Positions 1 to 8,357 of a stretch of DNA of 64,000 nt are shown here, piece after piece. A program made the translations under genes and the position numbers. The stretch's first letter is position 1. Each line of letters begins with the position of its first letter. The notes below the pieces were generated by a model. It did no database searches, was not told where the DNA came from, and saw only the letters and a list, made by a program, of their open reading frames with translations. Origin of the DNA: Gammaproteobacteria bacterium (lineage in GTDB: Bacteria > Pseudomonadota > Gammaproteobacteria > Steroidobacterales > Foliamicaceae); the NCBI GenBank assembly GCA_026708965.1, contig JAPOTY010000027.1:27578-91577 (forward strand), in the 5' to 3' direction.

Positions 1-137
1 CCACCTTTTTCGCCTTGCTTGTCAGCATCTTCATTATGTTTCTGGTTCATCAGCTTCAGTTGCTGCAGGAGCGCCTGGTGTTCGAAACGGCAGACTACTG
101 CGACGAACGGCTGATCAGGCGCTTGCAGGGCGACTGA
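1..137 (+). CDS. C-terminal end of a MotA/TolQ/ExbB-like proton channel protein (partial)
   Basis: Only the last 44 codons are in the window; the reading frame enters at base 3 and stops with TGA at 135-137. The visible part begins with a hydrophobic segment (TFFALLVSIFIMFL) followed by a polar, charged tail ending LIRRLQGD. This resembles the last membrane helix and cytoplasmic tail of MotA/TolQ/ExbB family proteins, but the piece is too short to prove it. The next gene starts 16 bases later, and the third gene has a MotB/ExbD-like membrane anchor, which supports a channel-plus-stator operon. The family assignment is inference from hydrophobicity and context. Confidence 0.5.
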   Translation, partial: TFFALLVSIFIMFLVHQLQLLQERLVFETADYCDERLIRRLQGD

Positions 138-153
138 ATTTCCGGCGGGCCGG

Positions 154-1575
154 ATGGCGCGGGTCGCCCTTGAGGTCAACGGCGCGGCGCTGATCGGCGC
201 CGCCGAAGGCGGCGTGCTGTTCAATGAGCCGGGGGTGGCTTTCGCGGAAAAGCGCCGGGTCCTGTTCGGCAAGCCGGCGGCGGACGCGGCGCGGCGCAAC
301 CCCGGGCAGGGCTACTGGAATTACTGGGACCTGCTTTCGGAAGCGCCGCTGTCCAGGCCGGCCGGGAATCTGCGCACCTTCGCGGACTTGGCGCATGCCC
401 ACCTAGCCGAATTGTGGACCCGTTTCCGCAAGTCGGCGGAGGATATCGAAGGCGTCATCCTAGTGGTTCCGGCCGGCGCCGGCGATGATCGCTTGGCGCT
501 GCTTCTCGGCATCGCGGAGGAGGTCGGCCTGCCAGTGGCTGGCTTGGTGGAGAGCGGCGTGGCCGCCGTGCGCGAAATCGCGTCCGGCAGCTCCTGCGTC
601 CATATCGATGCCGACGGGGAACGCATTGCGGCATCGCGGCTTGATCTGCATGAGGGACGCATTTGCTCGGAGGAGTTGCTCTTCAATGGCCGTCCCGGCC
701 TTCGGCATCTACGCGCGGCGGCGGTCGCTTATGTGGCCGGACGCTTTGTGGCGGAATCGCGCTTCGATCCTCTCGACCTGCCGGAAACGGAACAGCAGCT
801 TGCCGAGCAGCAAGACGGCTGGCTGCGCAGCCTAGTGGCGCAGGGCGAGCTGAAGGTCGAAGTGAGCGGGGCGGCGATTCCGGCTTTGGCTAGGCTGCGC
901 CGGGATGAATTCATGGCGGCAATGGAGCGGCAGTTGGCGGCGCCTGCCAACCGGCTGCGTTCCTGGTGCGCCGCCCCCGGATCCGCGCTGGTTCGGCTTT
1001 CGGCCGCGGTGGCCGCCATGCCGGGCGTTCCCGAGGCGCTGGCGAGCCTGCTGCCGAAGGGCGTCGAGGCATTGCCGCCGGGGGCCTCGGCCCTTGGGGC
1101 GCTGGCCCGCGTGCCGGCGCTGCCGGCCGGCAAGGACCGCTACATGCTGCTCCGTTCCCTTGCGGCCAGCGATCCGCCGCAGGAAGCGCCGGCCGGCGCC
1201 GGCCCCGATCATCCCGGGGTTTTGGGCACTGCTGTGCCCGGGGGCGCGGAGGCGGCTGAAGGGGCGCTGGCGCCGACCCATCTGGTTCTTGGCGGGCGCG
1301 CCTGGCGCATCGACGAGCAGGGGCTGCGTCTTGGCTCCGCTCCGCAGCCGGGCGGCCTGGCCATCGCGCTGCCGCCGGAAGGCGGCGTTTCCCGCAACCA
1401 CTGCACCGTGCTGCTGGAGAGCGGCCAAGCCTTGCTGCACGATCACAGCCGTTACGGCACGCGCCTTAACGGCGCTCCGGTGGCGGAATCAGCGCCGCTG
1501 AGAGGGGGCGACAGGATTGGCATCGGCGCGTTGGAATTTCTTGTGATCCGTGAGGTGGAACGCGATGGCGCGTAG
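154..1575 (+). CDS. Actin/Hsp70-fold protein with C-terminal FHA domain
   Basis: 473 residues, no signal peptide or membrane segment, so probably cytoplasmic. The first ~190 residues resemble the actin/Hsp70 ATPase fold: a VILVVPAG strand followed by LLLGIAEEVGLPVAGLVESG, as in Hsp70-like subdomains, although a full phosphate-binding motif is not obvious. Residues ~385-465 form a forkhead-associated domain with the signatures SRNHC and SRYGTRLNG, which in this family bind phosphothreonine. The ATG at 154 is preceded by a purine-rich CGGCGGG. The stop codon overlaps the start of the VWA gene, indicating translational coupling. Probably a regulatory or assembly factor for the flanking membrane proteins; no substrate can be named. 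Confidence 0.6.
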   Translation: MARVALEVNGAALIGAAEGGVLFNEPGVAFAEKRRVLFGKPAADAARRNPGQGYWNYWDLLSEAPLSRPAGNLRTFADLAHAHLAELWTRFRKSAEDIEGVILVVPAGAGDDRLALLLGIAEEVGLPVAGLVESGVAAVREIASGSSCVHIDADGERIAASRLDLHEGRICSEELLFNGRPGLRHLRAAAVAYVAGRFVAESRFDPLDLPETEQQLAEQQDGWLRSLVAQGELKVEVSGAAIPALARLRRDEFMAAMERQLAAPANRLRSWCAAPGSALVRLSAAVAAMPGVPEALASLLPKGVEALPPGASALGALARVPALPAGKDRYMLLRSLAASDPPQEAPAGAGPDHPGVLGTAVPGGAEAAEGALAPTHLVLGGRAWRIDEQGLRLGSAPQPGGLAIALPPEGGVSRNHCTVLLESGQALLHDHSRYGTRLNGAPVAESAPLRGGDRIGIGALEFLVIREVERDGA

Positions 1576-2662
1576 GCCATTTCATATTTTCAGCATGTCG
1601 TTTCTCGACATCATCTCCTGCGGCTTCGGGGCCGTGGTGTTGTTTTTCGTGATCATCAACGCCCAGGTGCGCTTGCGTGCCGATGCTGAGCGCATCGATC
1701 TTCTGAGCGAGACCACGCGGCTGGAGGACGAAGTGCTGGAGGGCCGCAAGGATCTGCTCCAGATTCGCGGGGAACGCGATGAGCTGGAAGACCGCCGCGC
1801 CCGCGCGGCGGAGGAGCTGCGCAGGCTGAGGGAACGGCTCGCCGCCTTGCTCGCGGAGCTGGCTGAATACGAGCGGCTGGGAACGCGGAGCCAGGAGTCG
1901 GCCGAGAAGCTTCGCGCGGACGTGGAGCGGCTCCGCAACATGCAGCAGGAGCTCGAGGCGCGGATCGCCGAGTCGGAAGAGGGCGCAGGCCAGCAGATCA
2001 GGCAGTTCGAGGGCGCCGGTTCGCGCCAGTACCTCACGGGCATGCGGATGGACGGGGACCGGGTGCTGATCCTAGTGGACGCTTCGGCCAGCATGCTCGG
2101 ACGCACCTATATCGACGTGCTGCGCTTCAGGCTGATGGATGAGGCGTTGAAACCGCGCGCCCCCAAGTGGCGCCAAGTGGTCAGCTCGGTCGATTGGATC
2201 ACCACGCGGCTCGAGCCGCAGCAGCGCTTCCAGATCTATATCTACGGCGAGGGCTACCGCAGCATCCTGGACGACTCCGACGGCCAATGGCTGAGCGTTG
2301 CGGACGGAACCCGGGTTGGCGAAGCGGTCGAGGCGCTGAGCAACCACGCGCCGCAGGGCGGCACCAGCATGCATGCGGCGGTGCGGGCGGTTCGCTCGCT
2401 GGAGCCATCGCCCGACAACGTGTACCTGTTGACCGACGGGCTGCCCACGCAAGGCGCCCGCCCGCCGTCGCGGGTCGGTTGGGTCGATCAGCGGGCCCGC
2501 TCGAGGCACTTTGAGCGCGCGGTGCGCGATCTGCCGCCCGGCATTCCCATCAACGTGCTGTTCTATCCGCTCGACGGCGACCCGGCGGCGACCGGCCACT
2601 ACTGGATGATGGCTTCGCGCTCCCGCGGCTCATTTGTCAGCGTTTCCCGCGATTGGCCCTGA
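1565..2662 (+). CDS. Membrane-anchored VWA domain protein with MotB/ExbD-like N-terminus
   Basis: 365 residues from ATG 1565, chosen because AGGTGG lies just upstream; a GTG at 1550 would add five residues. One N-terminal membrane helix follows the motif MSFLDIISCGFGAVVLFFVI, a form typical of MotB/ExbD-like single-span anchors. Residues ~45-150 are a long charged coiled coil rich in Glu, Arg and Leu. The rest is a von Willebrand A domain with a MIDAS motif (DASASMLG) and a later TDGLPTQG, expected to bind a divalent metal. Topology is probably N-in with a periplasmic coiled coil and VWA domain. With the preceding ExbB-like and FHA proteins it may form an ion-driven envelope complex; that function is inferred. 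Confidence 0.65.
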   Translation: MARRPFHIFSMSFLDIISCGFGAVVLFFVIINAQVRLRADAERIDLLSETTRLEDEVLEGRKDLLQIRGERDELEDRRARAAEELRRLRERLAALLAELAEYERLGTRSQESAEKLRADVERLRNMQQELEARIAESEEGAGQQIRQFEGAGSRQYLTGMRMDGDRVLILVDASASMLGRTYIDVLRFRLMDEALKPRAPKWRQVVSSVDWITTRLEPQQRFQIYIYGEGYRSILDDSDGQWLSVADGTRVGEAVEALSNHAPQGGTSMHAAVRAVRSLEPSPDNVYLLTDGLPTQGARPPSRVGWVDQRARSRHFERAVRDLPPGIPINVLFYPLDGDPAATGHYWMMASRSRGSFVSVSRDWP

Positions 2663-2708
2663 GGCAGGGGCAGTGCTGCGATAATGCTTGGGCCATGAGG
2701 ATGCCGGC

Positions 2709-3500
2709 GTGAAACTGGGGCTTGAGGGAAAAGTGGCGCTTGTGACGGGGGCCACCGGCGGTCTGGGCGCGGCCTGCGCGCGCATCCTAGCCCAGGAAGG
2801 GGCGGCGCTCTTTCTGACTTCCCGCACCGGCGGCGCATTGGCGAAACTGGCGGGCCGCCTCAATGAGTCGGGCGAAACCGAGGCGCGCTGGCTGGCTGCC
2901 GATCTCAGATCGACGGATGCCGCTCAGGCCGTGGCCAAGGCGGCGCAAAAGACATTCGGAAAGGTGGACGTGCTGGTCAATAGCGCCGGCGCCTCCGCAG
3001 GGGGGCTGTTCTGGGAGATCGAAGATGCCGTTTGGCAGGACAGCTTGGCGCTCAAGTTCATGGCCACGGTGCGCATGATTCGGGCCGTGCTCCCGGCCAT
3101 GATCGAACAGCGCTACGGCCGGATTGTGACGCTGGCAGGCAACTCCGGCCGCGAGCCCGATCCGCGGCTGCTTCCGGGCGCCGCGGCCAACGCGGCCCTG
3201 CTGGCCGTCACGGCGGGTCTGGCGCGCGAGGTGGCGGAATCGGGCGTGGTGATCAACGCCGTCAATCCCGGGCCCACGCGCACCATGCGCTGGGAAGGAA
3301 TGATGGAGGCGTTCGCGGTTCGCAGCGGTCGCACGCCGCAGGAGGAGGAGCAGCGCTTTGTGGACGCGATTCCGCAGCGGCGGCTGGGCGATGCCGACGA
3401 GGTGGCCCGGCTGGTGGCGTTTCTGGCCGGCGATGCCGCCCCGCATATGACCGGGCGTTCAATCACTGCCGACGGCGGGGCCTCAAGGGCCATCCTCTGA
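2709..3500 (+). CDS. Short-chain dehydrogenase/reductase family protein with altered catalytic site
   Basis: 263 residues. The GTG at 2709 is preferred to an in-frame codon at 2688 because GAGG lies 8 bases upstream and the protein then begins directly with the Rossmann strand. Seen: cofactor motif TGATGGLG (13-20), NSAG (91-94) and the C-terminal substrate loop NPGPTRTM. The usual YxxxK catalytic pair is missing; the aligned segment reads GAAAN (157-161), with Ser146 upstream. Fold and NAD(P) binding are therefore supported, but ordinary alcohol/ketone reductase chemistry is not. It sits 13 bases before an acyl-CoA dehydrogenase gene, suggesting fatty-acid or CoA-thioester metabolism. Confidence 0.75.
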   Translation: MKLGLEGKVALVTGATGGLGAACARILAQEGAALFLTSRTGGALAKLAGRLNESGETEARWLAADLRSTDAAQAVAKAAQKTFGKVDVLVNSAGASAGGLFWEIEDAVWQDSLALKFMATVRMIRAVLPAMIEQRYGRIVTLAGNSGREPDPRLLPGAAANAALLAVTAGLAREVAESGVVINAVNPGPTRTMRWEGMMEAFAVRSGRTPQEEEQRFVDAIPQRRLGDADEVARLVAFLAGDAAPHMTGRSITADGGASRAIL

Positions 3501-3513
3501 ACGGCGCAGGCAG

Positions 3514-4671
3514 GTGGCAGCGATCGATAAGGAGCAACTGAGGGAGATACGCGAGGCCGTGCGCGCGATTTGCGTTGATTTTCCCGGCGAATACTGGCGC
3601 CAACTGGATCGGGAACGAGCCTATCCCAGCGAATTCACGCGCGCCATGACCGACAGCGGCTTTCTCGGCGCGCTGATTCCCGAGGAGTACGGCGGCAGCG
3701 GCCTCGGGCTGGCGGCGGCGGCGGCCATTCTGGAGGAAATACACCGCTGTGGATGCAATGCCGGCGCCTGCCATGCGCAGATGTACACGATGGGCACGCT
3801 GTTGCGTCATGGCAGTTCGGAGCAGAAGCGGAAGTGGCTGCCCGGGATTGCTTCCGGCAAGTTGCGCTTGCAGGCCTTCGGCGTGACCGAACCCGGCAGC
3901 GGCAGCGATACCCTGGCCCTGCGAACCACCGCCCGCCGCGATAACGGGCACTATGTGGTGAACGGCCAGAAGATCTGGACCTCGCGCGCCGAGCACTCGG
4001 ACTTGATGGTGCTTCTGGCCCGCACCGCGCCGCGCGAAGAGGTCGAGCGGCGCACGGACGGCCTGTCGGTGCTGATGGTTGATATGCGCGATGCGCCCGG
4101 ATTGAGCATCGCGCCGATCCGCACCATGATGAACCACGCCACCACCCAAGTGTTTCTCGATGATGTGCGGGTGCCGGCGGATCACTTGATCGGCCGGGAA
4201 GGGCAGGGCTTTCGATACATACTCGACGGCATGAACGCGGAGCGCACGCTGATCGCCGGGGAGTGCGTCGGCGATGGCCGCTGGTTCATCGACAAGGCCG
4301 CCGCCTACGCCGGCGAGCGGGAAGTTTTCGGACGGCCCATAGGGCGCAACCAGGGGGTGCAGTTTCCGATCGCGCGGGCCTACGCCTCGGTGGAGGCGGC
4401 GGCGCTGATGGTCAGGGAGGCGGCGGAGCAATTCGACCAGGGGCTGTCAACGGGCAAGCAGGCCAATATGGCCAAGCTGCTGGCCGCCGAGGCCGCTTGG
4501 GAAGCCGCCGAGGCCTGTGTGCAGACCTTTGGCGGATTCGGTTTCGCCGAGGAATACGATGTGGAGCGGAAGTTCCGTGAAACCCGGCTTTACCAGGTGG
4601 CGCCGGTTTCCACCAATATGATCCTGAGCTATATCGGCCAGCATGTGCTGGGGATGCCGCGTTCCTACTGA
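3514..4671 (+). CDS. Acyl-CoA dehydrogenase
   Basis: 385 residues, full length for the family, which oxidises acyl-CoA to enoyl-CoA with FAD and passes electrons to ETF. The GTG start at 3514 follows GCAGGCAG. FAD/substrate signatures are present: FGVTEPGSGSD, WTSRAEHSD, and FGGFGFAEEYDVER near the C-terminus. At the place where medium-chain enzymes carry the catalytic Glu (YEGT), this protein has YQVAPVST. A Glu in MNAER (Glu243) aligns with the alternative base position used by isovaleryl- and long-chain dehydrogenases. Substrate chain length cannot be told. Probably co-transcribed with the SDR gene upstream. Confidence 0.9.
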   Translation: MAAIDKEQLREIREAVRAICVDFPGEYWRQLDRERAYPSEFTRAMTDSGFLGALIPEEYGGSGLGLAAAAAILEEIHRCGCNAGACHAQMYTMGTLLRHGSSEQKRKWLPGIASGKLRLQAFGVTEPGSGSDTLALRTTARRDNGHYVVNGQKIWTSRAEHSDLMVLLARTAPREEVERRTDGLSVLMVDMRDAPGLSIAPIRTMMNHATTQVFLDDVRVPADHLIGREGQGFRYILDGMNAERTLIAGECVGDGRWFIDKAAAYAGEREVFGRPIGRNQGVQFPIARAYASVEAAALMVREAAEQFDQGLSTGKQANMAKLLAAEAAWEAAEACVQTFGGFGFAEEYDVERKFRETRLYQVAPVSTNMILSYIGQHVLGMPRSY

Positions 4672-4731
4672 CGGCTCTTCCTCGCCCGCTACCGAGCTGG
4701 CCTTTCTTCGCCCCTGCTTTTGCCTTTCCTC

Positions 4732-4837
4732 GCCCGGTGCTTGCCCCCGCCTCGCGGGAGACGCATGAACCCATCCATGGGGCTCGGCGGCGGCTCCTGC
4801 CGCCGACGCTCCCGCGAGGCGGGGGCAAGCACCGGGC
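4732..4837. repeat. 29-bp perfect inverted repeat with 48-nt loop (REP-like element)
   Basis: Bases 4732-4760 are perfectly complementary to 4809-4837 and would form a very stable GC-rich cruciform or RNA hairpin. The arm core reads GCCCCCGCCTCGCGGGAG. It lies between the convergent ends of the acyl-CoA dehydrogenase and the UnbV gene, a typical position for extragenic palindromes. A second element with a similar core occurs at 57291-57370, so this is probably a dispersed family in the genome. It could also block transcription from both sides, but no T-run follows on either strand. Confidence 0.8.
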
Positions 4838-4846
4838 TTAAGTCGG

Positions 4847-4878
4847 CGCGGGGGCAAGCGCGGGGGCAAGCGCGGGGC
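4847..4878. repeat. Short tandem repeat of a 12-bp GC-rich unit
   Basis: The unit GCGCGGGGGCAA occurs at 4847-4858 and 4859-4870 and is followed by a partial third copy (GCGCGGGG). It directly follows the inverted repeat and shares its GGGGGCAAGC string, so it may derive from the right arm. No coding function is seen in 4838-4924. Confidence 0.6.
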
Positions 4879-4924
4879 TGGGGCTGACGCAGAGGTCGGT
4901 GCAGGGTTGAGGCTGGTGCGGGGG

Positions 4925-6931
4925 CTAGTTTTCGGGCTGCTGGATGGTGACGAGTTGGCCTGCGGCCACGTTCTCCCGGGTCGTGGCGGCGCCGTCCGGC
5001 CATTCCACTGCAAGGTCCGCCTGTGTGCGGGCACCTAGCCCGAACAACTGCACCAGCGGGTTTTGCGAGGTGAAGTTGCTGCCGATGGTGATTTCCCGCA
5101 TCTGATTCCGGCCGCCGGCCGTGAGCGTGATCCGGGCCCCGGCTGCGGCGGTATTGGGCGCGCGGCCTTCGAGCTTCACCTTCAGGTAGTTGTTCGCGCT
5201 GCTGTCGTTCCGCCATAGCGTGCCTGCGTTGTTTTCGTTGCGGTGCATTTGGAAGATATCGATATCGCCATCGTTGTCGAAATCCGCGCATACGATGCCG
5301 TGGCCGCGCTCGCTATCGGCGATGCCCGCCTCTTCCGATATTTCCGTGAAGGCGCCCGCGCCGTCGGAGATGAACAGCCGGCTTGGGTCGGTATCGTATT
5401 TTTCGGACGCGAAGCGCTCCACATGCACCCAGCCGTTGGTGTGGTACAGGTCCAGATGGCCGTCGTTATCGAAATCCGCGAAGCAGGAACCCCAGCCCCA
5501 GCCTCCGTCGCGCACCCCGGCTTGTTCGGTGGCGTCCGACAGCTCCCCGCCGTCATTGCGGTACAAGCGGTTGCCATGCTTGAATATCTGTTCGCCGTTG
5601 CCGTCCGGATCGCTCCAGATGGAGCTGACGAACCAGTCCAGGTCGCCGTCGTTGTCATAGTCGCCCACCGCCGCGCCCATGCCGTTGCCGTCCACGACCA
5701 CCTCGCGGTTGGTGGCATCGCGGAATGTGCCGTCGCCCTCGTTGACGTAATACTTCGAGGTGAGGAAATCGGCGGCGATCACGAGGTCGGGATAGAGGTC
5801 GTCCGTGATCCGGGCGAAGACGGGGCTGAAGGTATAGTCGTGGCCGCTGCCGCCGAACGACCCGACGGGATTGTCCTCGATGATGGTTTGCGCGATGCCC
5901 GAGGGCAGGCTCACGTCGGTGAATCGGATCACGCCGTTTTCGCTGTCGTTGCGCCATAGGCTCTCGGTGCTGTAGGGCCAGGGTCGGCTCTCGTCGTCCT
6001 TGGGGCGCGGCGTGCCCCAATGCGCCAGGAACAGGTCCAAGTCGCCGTCGAGATCGTAATCGCCGAAGGCTGATGAAATCGTATAGCGGGCGTTGATGCT
6101 TTCCAGCCCTGAGCCGTCGGTTGCGTCGGTGAAGGTGCCGTCGCCGTTGTTGCGGTAAACAATCGCCCGGTCGCCCATGACGCCGCCAAGGAAAAGATCG
6201 ATATCGCCGTCGCCGTCCATATCGGCGAATCCCGGCCCGCTGTGCCGGAAGCTGCCGGATGCGGCCCGCGGGTTGGCCACGCCTGCCTCCTCGGCCCGGT
6301 CCTCGAAGGTATTGTTGCCAAGGTTGCGGTACAGCAGGTTGGGGCCGAGGTCGCCGCGCAGCACGAACAGGTCCACCCGGCCGTCGTTGTCGTAGTCGCC
6401 GGCCGCCACGCCGCCACCGAATTCGCGCACATCGGCATCCTGCGGCAGGCTGCTCCCGCCGGGCGATTCGGTGTAGCCGCGCTCGAATGCGATGCCGGAA
6501 CCGGGGGTGGCGTCGGCGAAAGTAACGCTCGCCACGATGTCGTTGACCGCGATCGTCACCCGGGCGGTGGCGGAGGCCGTCCCGTCGCCGGCGGTTATCG
6601 TGACCTCCACCGATATCTCGGCTTCGTGGTCCAGCGATTCGTCGGCCTTGAGCCTGAGCTCGCCGCCGCTGATCTCGAAGCGTTCGTCGCTGACGGTAAA
6701 AGCAACCGAATCGCCATCCGGGTCGCTGGCTGCGACCGAAGTGATCGCCGCGCCCGGCTGGTTCTCATCGACCGACGCGGTGGAATCGACCGTGATCGAG
6801 GGCGGTCGGTTGGTCAGCGCGGGGGCGGACTCCGGGGAGCCGCCGCCGCCGGATCCTCCTCCGCACGCGGCAAGCAGCGCTGCGGCCAGCGCAGGCGCCG
6901 GCCATGCGCCGGTCCGTGGTTGTGCAGGCAT
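4925..6931 (-). CDS. Lipoprotein with cadherin-like domain, FG-GAP/VCBS repeats and ASPIC/UnbV domain
   Basis: 668 residues from the ATG at 6931, chosen because it gives a clean lipoprotein signal with lipobox LLAAC followed by a Gly/Ser-rich linker; an upstream start would precede the signal awkwardly. Residues ~30-130 resemble a cadherin-like repeat (VDENQPGAAITSVAASDPDGD). Then come many FG-GAP/VCBS calcium-binding blade repeats of the form GDYDNDGRVDLF and FADMDGDGDIDLF, expected to build a beta-propeller. The C-terminus is an ASPIC/UnbV domain (NNYLKVKLEG ... VEWPDG). Such proteins are exported and thought to act in adhesion or polymer binding; the ligand is unknown. It is transcribed away from the TlpA-like gene at 7079. 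Confidence 0.85.
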   Translation of the reverse strand: MPAQPRTGAWPAPALAAALLAACGGGSGGGGSPESAPALTNRPPSITVDSTASVDENQPGAAITSVAASDPDGDSVAFTVSDERFEISGGELRLKADESLDHEAEISVEVTITAGDGTASATARVTIAVNDIVASVTFADATPGSGIAFERGYTESPGGSSLPQDADVREFGGGVAAGDYDNDGRVDLFVLRGDLGPNLLYRNLGNNTFEDRAEEAGVANPRAASGSFRHSGPGFADMDGDGDIDLFLGGVMGDRAIVYRNNGDGTFTDATDGSGLESINARYTISSAFGDYDLDGDLDLFLAHWGTPRPKDDESRPWPYSTESLWRNDSENGVIRFTDVSLPSGIAQTIIEDNPVGSFGGSGHDYTFSPVFARITDDLYPDLVIAADFLTSKYYVNEGDGTFRDATNREVVVDGNGMGAAVGDYDNDGDLDWFVSSIWSDPDGNGEQIFKHGNRLYRNDGGELSDATEQAGVRDGGWGWGSCFADFDNDGHLDLYHTNGWVHVERFASEKYDTDPSRLFISDGAGAFTEISEEAGIADSERGHGIVCADFDNDGDIDIFQMHRNENNAGTLWRNDSSANNYLKVKLEGRAPNTAAAGARITLTAGGRNQMREITIGSNFTSQNPLVQLFGLGARTQADLAVEWPDGAATTRENVAAGQLVTIQQPEN

Positions 6932-7078
6932 TGTCTGTTCGGTTCCGGATCGCTTGCTTCGCCCCGTAAGGGTTAGGGCGAGCGAATCTAACACATTGGC
7001 CGCGCCGCGCGCTTCTGTTGTCGGCTGGAATCGGGGTTAAGGGGTTAAGATGGTCGGCGCAATCATAGGAGCGCCGTA

Positions 7079-8347
7079 ATGCACCACCGCAGTTTTCTTT
7101 GCTTGATGGCGGCGGGCGCAGCCGTCTTTTTCACGGCCTGCGCCGCCAACGATGCCGAATCGAATCGCTACACGATCACCGGCGATGTGTCCGCGGCCTA
7201 TTCCAACGGCGAGTTCGTGGTGTGGGTCGCGGCGCCGAAAGGCGAAAGCGGGGGCGCGACGGGCATGGCGGCGGCCACGCCCGCGTCGGGCGGCGGCGAT
7301 CCGCAAAAGAGCATGAAGGACAGCCTCAATATCGTGGCCGAGGCGCCGATCATTGACGGCAAGTTTTTCCTTGAGGGCACGGCGGATGCGCCGCGCAATG
7401 TGTATTTCTATGTGCTCGGCGCGGTCACCCCCGAAGGCAGGCGCCTAGCGCCTATGAAAGGACAGGCATTCATTCTTGAGCCGGGCGATCTCAAGCTCAC
7501 GATGAGCGCTAGGGCCCGGTTCCTGATGGAAGGCGGCCATTACAACGATATCGTGGTGAATTCCTGGAAGCGGTCGCCCGAATACATTGCGCTGACGGAG
7601 GCCTACAACCGCAAGGTGGCGGCGGTGGACGGGGAAACCGAGGATGAGAGGCGGGCGCGGACGGAACAAGCCTCGGAGACCTACAGCGCGATACTGGACT
7701 TGGAGAATGAAGGCCGCAGGAAGGTGGCCATGAGCCATGAGGACCCGCTGGCCCGCAAGCTGACCCTGCAATCCACCTGGCTGCGCGACCGTTGGTTCGG
7801 GGATGCCGTGCGGGCGCTGGCCGAAGTCATTCCGGACGACCCTTGGATCATCGACGCGCTGGCTTCGGAAGAGCAGTACGCTGCGGCGCGGGCAAGGCGG
7901 GCCCAATTCGCCGTGGGAGCGGAAATCCGGGATTTCGAGGCCGAGACGCTGGACGGCGAAACGGTGAGCATTGCCGGGGCGCGCCAAGGCAAGGAGGTGG
8001 TGCTGGTGGAGTTCTGGGCTTCATGGTGCGGCCCCTGCCGGGTGGAAATTCCGCACATGAAGCAGGCTTATGCGGATTACGGGCCGCTCGGCTTCGAGAT
8101 TTTCTCGTTCACCGTGGATGACGAGCGCGAGGATTGGGAAGAGGCATCCGAGGAGGAGCAGCTGCCTTGGATCGATGCCGGCATGGGCATGGACCATTCG
8201 GCCACGGAAACCTACGGCGTGACCGGCGTGCCGGCCAATTTTCTCGTGGACGCCGGCTCCGGCGAGATCATCGCTAGGAATTTGCGCGGCCACAAGCTCG
8301 ACGAGGCGCTCGCCGAGCGTTTCGGAAAGGCGGGCGCCGAAGGCTGA
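7079..8347 (+). CDS. TlpA/ResA-like thioredoxin-fold lipoprotein
   Basis: 422 residues with an N-terminal lipoprotein signal (AAVFFTACAAND; lipidated Cys in FTAC). The first ~250 residues form a non-catalytic region resembling the DUF4369-type domain found in front of thioredoxin domains. The C-terminal ~145 residues are a TlpA-like thioredoxin domain with active site WCGPC, the cis-Pro motif GVPANFLVD and LVEFWASWCGPC context. Expected to be a membrane-tethered periplasmic thiol-disulfide oxidoreductase. It faces a paralogue at 8358-9620 with only ten bases between the stop codons. The partner substrate is unknown. Confidence 0.85.
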   Translation: MHHRSFLCLMAAGAAVFFTACAANDAESNRYTITGDVSAAYSNGEFVVWVAAPKGESGGATGMAAATPASGGGDPQKSMKDSLNIVAEAPIIDGKFFLEGTADAPRNVYFYVLGAVTPEGRRLAPMKGQAFILEPGDLKLTMSARARFLMEGGHYNDIVVNSWKRSPEYIALTEAYNRKVAAVDGETEDERRARTEQASETYSAILDLENEGRRKVAMSHEDPLARKLTLQSTWLRDRWFGDAVRALAEVIPDDPWIIDALASEEQYAAARARRAQFAVGAEIRDFEAETLDGETVSIAGARQGKEVVLVEFWASWCGPCRVEIPHMKQAYADYGPLGFEIFSFTVDDEREDWEEASEEEQLPWIDAGMGMDHSATETYGVTGVPANFLVDAGSGEIIARNLRGHKLDEALAERFGKAGAEG

Positions 8348-8357
8348 TCCCTCGGCC

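Noticed and set aside
4925..6931. Antisense frames (e.g. 5243-5959) as separate genes
   Set aside because: They mirror the Asp/Gly-rich FG-GAP repeats on the other strand and show no signal or family motif.
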